Assembly: GCA_037157565.1 (NCBI GenBank)
Contig: JAZHRO010000013.1
Coordinates: 35,220,501 to 35,284,500, forward strand
Source: Thalassia testudinum
Taxonomy: Eukaryota > Streptophyta > Magnoliopsida > Alismatales > Hydrocharitaceae
Direction: 5' to 3'
Length of the DNA: 64,000 nt
The notes beneath the pieces were generated by a model that saw only the letters and a program-made list of their open reading frames with translations, was not told where the DNA came from and ran no database searches. A program made the translations under genes and the position numbers. Below are positions 60,141 through 64,000 of the stretch, piece after piece; positions within the stretch are counted from its first letter, which is position 1, and every line of letters begins with the position of its first letter.

Positions 60141-61186
60141 GGGACTTCCACCTGGGGCTTACAGGTCCTGAAGCTCAAGAACATGGCCGGAGATGGCAAC
60201 AGTGGTAGAGCTCCGACCTAACACCTGAAACAAACAAATAAGGCCTTTCGGTCGTGTCAGACACGTTCAGTAGCTTCACCGTGTGACGGCGAACACGGTG
60301 ACAGTCGTGGTGTGCTGCGAGAATGCATGTAGGTGGATGACAGGGTCGGAACTGGATGGAAGAATGTGGGTTGTTCGGGGGGGTGTTTGGGTGAGCGGTG
60401 GAGCGAAATAGGAGAGGGGTTTGATTGGTGGAGTCGTGGCGAAGGTTTTGGGAGTTGTGGTGAGGCGTGTGGATGGGTGTAGCGATGGAGACACCTCGTC
60501 GAAGGAGTGGTCGGAGATGGAGAAGATGAAGGTGATTAGTGGAGTTGAGGGGTTCTTTTTGAGATTTTTTGGGTATGAAACTAACCTAAGGATCTAAAGA
60601 AGCTAAACTAACCCCAAGCTAATGGACGAAGGGGGGGAACGACTGTATCGGTGGTATGTCGGCGTCGGGGAAGAAGATGCTCCGGTGGGTGGTAATGGCG
60701 ACAACGACGGAGAGAGAGAGAGACACCGGCTGGTATTTCACGACACGGAGGAAGATGAGGAAGGAGGATCTACTGTCGGTATTGCGGGCAGATGACAAGT
60801 ATAGGCAGAGGGAATCGCTGGAGCTTGAGGAGCCTTTCGGTTAGAATAGGAGGGTGGAAATGAGGGTAGATCTCGCCAAAATCAAGCTTAGGATGGACGG
60901 CATGCACTGGGGTTCCTTTTATAGGCCTTTAGAGAGCGGTTGAGCTTGGAAGGCTCGCCGAAGTTGAAAACTTATAAGATACCCGAATCTCTCATTAGTT
61001 CATTTGAGAGATTGGGAAGGTCTTGGAGGGAAAGATTTGATTCATTGAAAAGGGAATTCCATAAGGAGTCTCTAGTTCTAATTTGAGATTGTTTCATCAA
61101 TCAGTCAAGGAGAAATCCTTGGTTGATTGTCGTCGAAGATTTAGGATTAGGAGTTCATGCGCAGAGGGGACCTTTTTGTGAAGAAT
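60141..61186 (+). repeat. Unclassified repeat, truncated copy D, then unassigned DNA
   Basis: 60150-60900 resembles the middle of copies A and B: GTTGTTCGGGG near 60370, GGACGAAGGGGGGG near 60624, and a GAGGAAGATGAGGAAG stretch. The similarity fades by about 61000, and the last 180 bases before the LTR are unassigned. The frame at 60656-60844 is not supported as a gene. Confidence 0.45.
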
Positions 61187-61977
61187 TGTTACGACCGCAG
61201 CTTCAAAACGTCTTTTAAGACGTCTGGGACACCTTCCAGACGTCTGGGATTTAATTTCCACGGCACGGAGGTTTTCGTCTGCGCGCCTGTGCGCGCAGAC
61301 CTGCAGATGCGCTCCTTTTTCCCTCTCCTCCACAGGCGCTGCCCCCTCTATCTCGCTCTCTCTCTCTCTCCCCGCGCGGCTTTAAAAAGCCACGCCCTCT
61401 CCCTCACTCTCATCACCTCCGCTCCCTTCCTCTTCTCCTTCCAGCCGGTGCGTGAGTGCGAGCGTGAGCGAGCGGCGGCAGCCACAGCCGCGGTGGGTGC
61501 GGGAGGAGGTGCTGCGCGAGGGAGGAGGCGTCGGCCGTGAGGGCTCGAGCCTGCCGGGGCAGCGGGAGCCGGTCGGCGGGGGCGCAGCAGACGCGGGGTG
61601 AATTGGGAGGCCTGCTGCAGCTCGAGCAGTAGGCAGACGAGACGCGGCGCAGCCATGCGTCGCGGGCGGAGGGCGAGTCGCGCTCTGATTCTGGAAGTTT
61701 TTCCAGAATCAGACGTCTGGGCTTCCAACCAGACGACGTGGAAGACATCTTGAGGACTGCTGTATTTTCTACTGTTGTTCTACTGTTGTGGTGGTGTATA
61801 CTGCAGTGGTTTCTTTCCTTACTGCTGTATTTTCTTACTGTTAGTTATATTCATGCTAAATATGGTTTATTTTACTGCTCTTTTGGTTACTTCCTCGTTG
61901 GACAACCAGGTCTTGGGGATTAGTCGAGTCGGTCCGGTTCTCGTGTCTCGTAGAGACTCGGGAATCGGGTCGTTACA
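61187..61977 (+). repeat. Internally deleted 5' LTR, 791 bp
   Basis: The first 555 or so bases (promoter, TTTAAAAAG near 61381, leader hairpin near 61684) are joined near 61740 to the last 235 or so bases. About 1.9 kb present in related LTRs, including the CCTAGG tandem block, is missing. Confidence 0.8.
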
Positions 61978-61980
61978 AGA

Positions 61981-61992
61981 TGGTATCAGAGC
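61981..61992 (+). other. Primer binding site, initiator Met tRNA type
   Basis: TGGTATCAGAGC, three bases after the LTR end, exactly as in the first chromovirus. Confidence 0.9.
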
Positions 61993-62159
61993 AAGGTCGT
62001 CCCGAGAAGTGAATCAACTGACTGGAAAATAACCAATTCACATGTCTATAACTAGAGTAGCCACCACAACATATCTTTTGACATGAGCTCTTAGACGTTT
62101 CCGTTAGGTATCGTTCCATAGTGACGTGTTCCATTTTGTTTCACATCTCCTTGCATGAG

Positions 62160-64000
62160 ATGCCTCGTTGTGGGACTGGTGAGGCGGGCCGCGGGCGCGG
62201 CCGAGGACGAGGTCGGCGAGGTGGGCGTGCCGTTACCGACGCCTCAGTGGACCAGCCACTACTCCCGAGCATCCAGGCCCAGGACCTCGCCCAGCTGATA
62301 CGGGATATTGTGCGAGAGGAGCTCCACCCACCGCCCCGAGCGCCTCCCCCTGGGGCTGCGGAGGGGGAGTCCTCTGTGGGACTACCCGACGGACGCGGCG
62401 CTGGACGCGGGGGAGGGGATGGGTCGCCGCAGCCCCCACCTTCCTCCGACACTTCTGTGAACGAGGCACCTTTTCCTGGAGGTGCACCAGCATCCCCACT
62501 GCAGCGCCACTCCGAGCTCTTTGGGTAGTTTCGGAAGCTGAAGCCCCCCCCTTCAAGGGGGATGAGGACCCGACCGAGGTAGAGGACTGGCTCGAGCAGC
62601 TGGAGAAGATTTTCAACACCCTTCGCCCCCCGGTGGAGTGCCGCGTGGCCTTTGCCACGTACCAGCTGGAGAGTGCGGCACACAGGTGGTGGAGGGCGAT
62701 CTGGGGACAGGAGAGGGACGAGCCGACCTGGGATCAGTTTGTCGCCCTCTTCTGCGAGCAGTACTTTCCCCAGACGTGGCAGGACCAGAGGAGGCGGGAG
62801 TTCCACACTCTCTACCAAGGGACGATGACCGTGAGCGCGTACCGCACACGTTTCCTGGAGCTGTCCCTCTTTGCGGCGACAGCGGTAGCCACTGAGGAGG
62901 AGTGCCTTTGGAGGTTCACCGAGGGGCTCCGGCCTGCGATCCGAGGGTATGTCAAACCCCTGAAGCTGCCTACGTTTTCGAGGGTGGTAGAGGCAGCTAT
63001 GACTTACGAGGAGACCAACCCATCCGCGCGAGACACTGACGGCAGGCGGAAAAGGCCCTTCCAGCCAGACTTTTCACAGGGCCGGCGAGAGGGGAGACAC
63101 GTGGCATCCGCAGGAGAGTCGTCACGTTTTGCAGGGCCATCAGTGGCCTTTGGGGGCACTCGACAGGGGCCATTCGCCAGCACCAGACCCCCGCCCAGCC
63201 GACAGCAGGGACCCACTGAGGGCGGGAGTCGGGTTCCCCTCTGTTACTAGTGTGGCCAGCCGGGCCACATCAGGAGGGACTGCCCGTCTAGGGCAGGAGG
63301 TCAACAGATACTTCCCGCGCAAAGCACTGGAGGGCGCGCAGGAGGCCACGGTTCCAAGGCGCGAGGAGGAGGATAGCAGCCACGAGGAGGGTACCGGCCA
63401 GCACCTGCCCGTCCGACGCAGAGTGTGGCTTCTTTGTCCGCACCTAGAGCTGAGGGGCGTATCAACGCCCTAACACACAGGGATGCCAGAGCTTCGGGCT
63501 CGGTTTTGGCAGGTATGGTTTCAGTTTCCGGCAGACTCATTTACACACTTTTCGATTCCGGCGCTACACACTCGTTTGTCGCAACCAGTTTTGCAGTTAG
63601 TTTGGGCCAGGATTATATGCTGTTAGAAAATCCGTTAGTAATCAGAGGCCCGAGTGGTCAGCTGTTTGTAGCTGAGGAGGTGTACACGGATTACGAGGTC
63701 AGCATCGGGGGACATAGCTTGCCAGCTGACCTGATTATGATACAGATGGAGGACTTTGGCGTAATTCTGGGGATGGACTGGATGTCCACTTACCTCGCCT
63801 TGGTAGACTGTTTTGAGAGGAAGATTGTCTTCTCCTTACCGGAGTTTCCTTCTTTCGAGTTTCACGGATAGCCAGTGGACGGAGGCTTCAGGTGCATTTC
63901 GGCACTTCGGGCGGCGAGACTTTTGAGCCAGGGGTGTGAGGGCTTCCTAGCTTGTGTGGTGGTAGAGCCCAACCCTGTGGCAGACTTCTAGAGCATCCCG
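62160..64000 (+). pseudogene. Chromovirus gag-protease region and start of pol, broken
   Basis: Start ATG at 62160 with the same Arg/Gly-rich N-terminus as the first copy. The gag domain runs about 62540-62770, a damaged zinc knuckle lies near 63240-63290, a retropepsin-like domain with FDSGATHSF (intact DSG) near 63555-63585, and ILGMDWM near 63763. Breaks: TAG at 62526-62528, a 1-base loss in the C-run near 62545-62555, TAG at 63248-63250 inside the zinc knuckle, TAG at 63869-63871 and TAG at 63989-63991. Each TAG replaces a CAG of the first copy or family consensus. The linker continues directly into pol with no solo LTR. Confidence 0.88.

Larger units (their letters stand above)
61187..64000 (+). 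mobile_element. Second chromovirus (Tekay/Del type), runs off the window
   Basis: LTR from TGTTACGACC (61187) to CGTTACA (61977), primer site at 61981-61992, gag from 62160, protease-like region and the start of pol to the window end. Its right end is outside, so no target duplication can be tested. It provides the uninterrupted gag-pol join used to date and place the solo LTR at 14303. Confidence 0.9.

Overview
This is nuclear DNA of a flowering plant. It has large LTR retrotransposons with methionine-initiator-tRNA primer sites, a spliced plant-type RING-H2 gene, a decayed LINE and small inverted-repeat elements. I see no bacterial operon, tRNA gene, rRNA gene or CRISPR array. The species cannot be named from the sequence alone.

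Layout. 1-8454 is AT-rich intergenic DNA with one small inverted-repeat element (6684-7388). 8455-31340 is a nest of retroelements. Old, diverged LTR pieces (8455-10450 and 28077-31340) were split by a Ty3/gypsy chromovirus of the Tekay/Del type (10451-28076, target duplication TCGGT). That element was itself hit twice: by a solo LTR of its own family between protease and reverse transcriptase (14303-16997, duplication CCTTC), and by a gag-only Ty1/copia-like element in its 3' LTR (21980-27613, minus strand, duplication CATAA). 33908-38858 is the only convincing host gene, a six-exon RING-H2 E3 ubiquitin ligase. 39120-49130 is intergenic DNA with a second small inverted-repeat element (40586-41075), another chromovirus solo LTR (41984-44678) and the 3' end of a LINE (minus strand, about 47853-48945). 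49134-50851 is a solo LTR of the copia-like family. 51072-61000 holds diverged copies of an unclassified GC-rich repeat, one copy split by a third chromovirus solo LTR (55190-57922). At 61187 a second chromovirus begins with an internally deleted 5' LTR and runs off the window.

How it works together. Almost everything except the RING gene is retrotransposon. Both chromovirus coding regions are dead: all five nonsense codons I could compare between copies are CAG-to-TAG, one pol has lost its RNase H start and the first catalytic aspartate of integrase, and one gag has a 1-base frameshift. The copia-like element carries an intact gag but no pol, has almost identical LTRs, and must have been moved by enzymes supplied elsewhere.

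The most unusual signals are: (1) dense arrays of the palindrome AGACGTCT in LTRs of two unrelated superfamilies, and also in the unclassified repeat; (2) a hairpin in the transcribed LTR leader that keeps pairing through a compensatory change in a diverged relative; (3) a chromovirus integrated with a fold-back 5' LTR whose outer end is an inverted LTR 3' end, yet with a proper target duplication; (4) a gag-only element whose Gag ends in a basic then Pro/Trp-rich tail where protease would normally begin.
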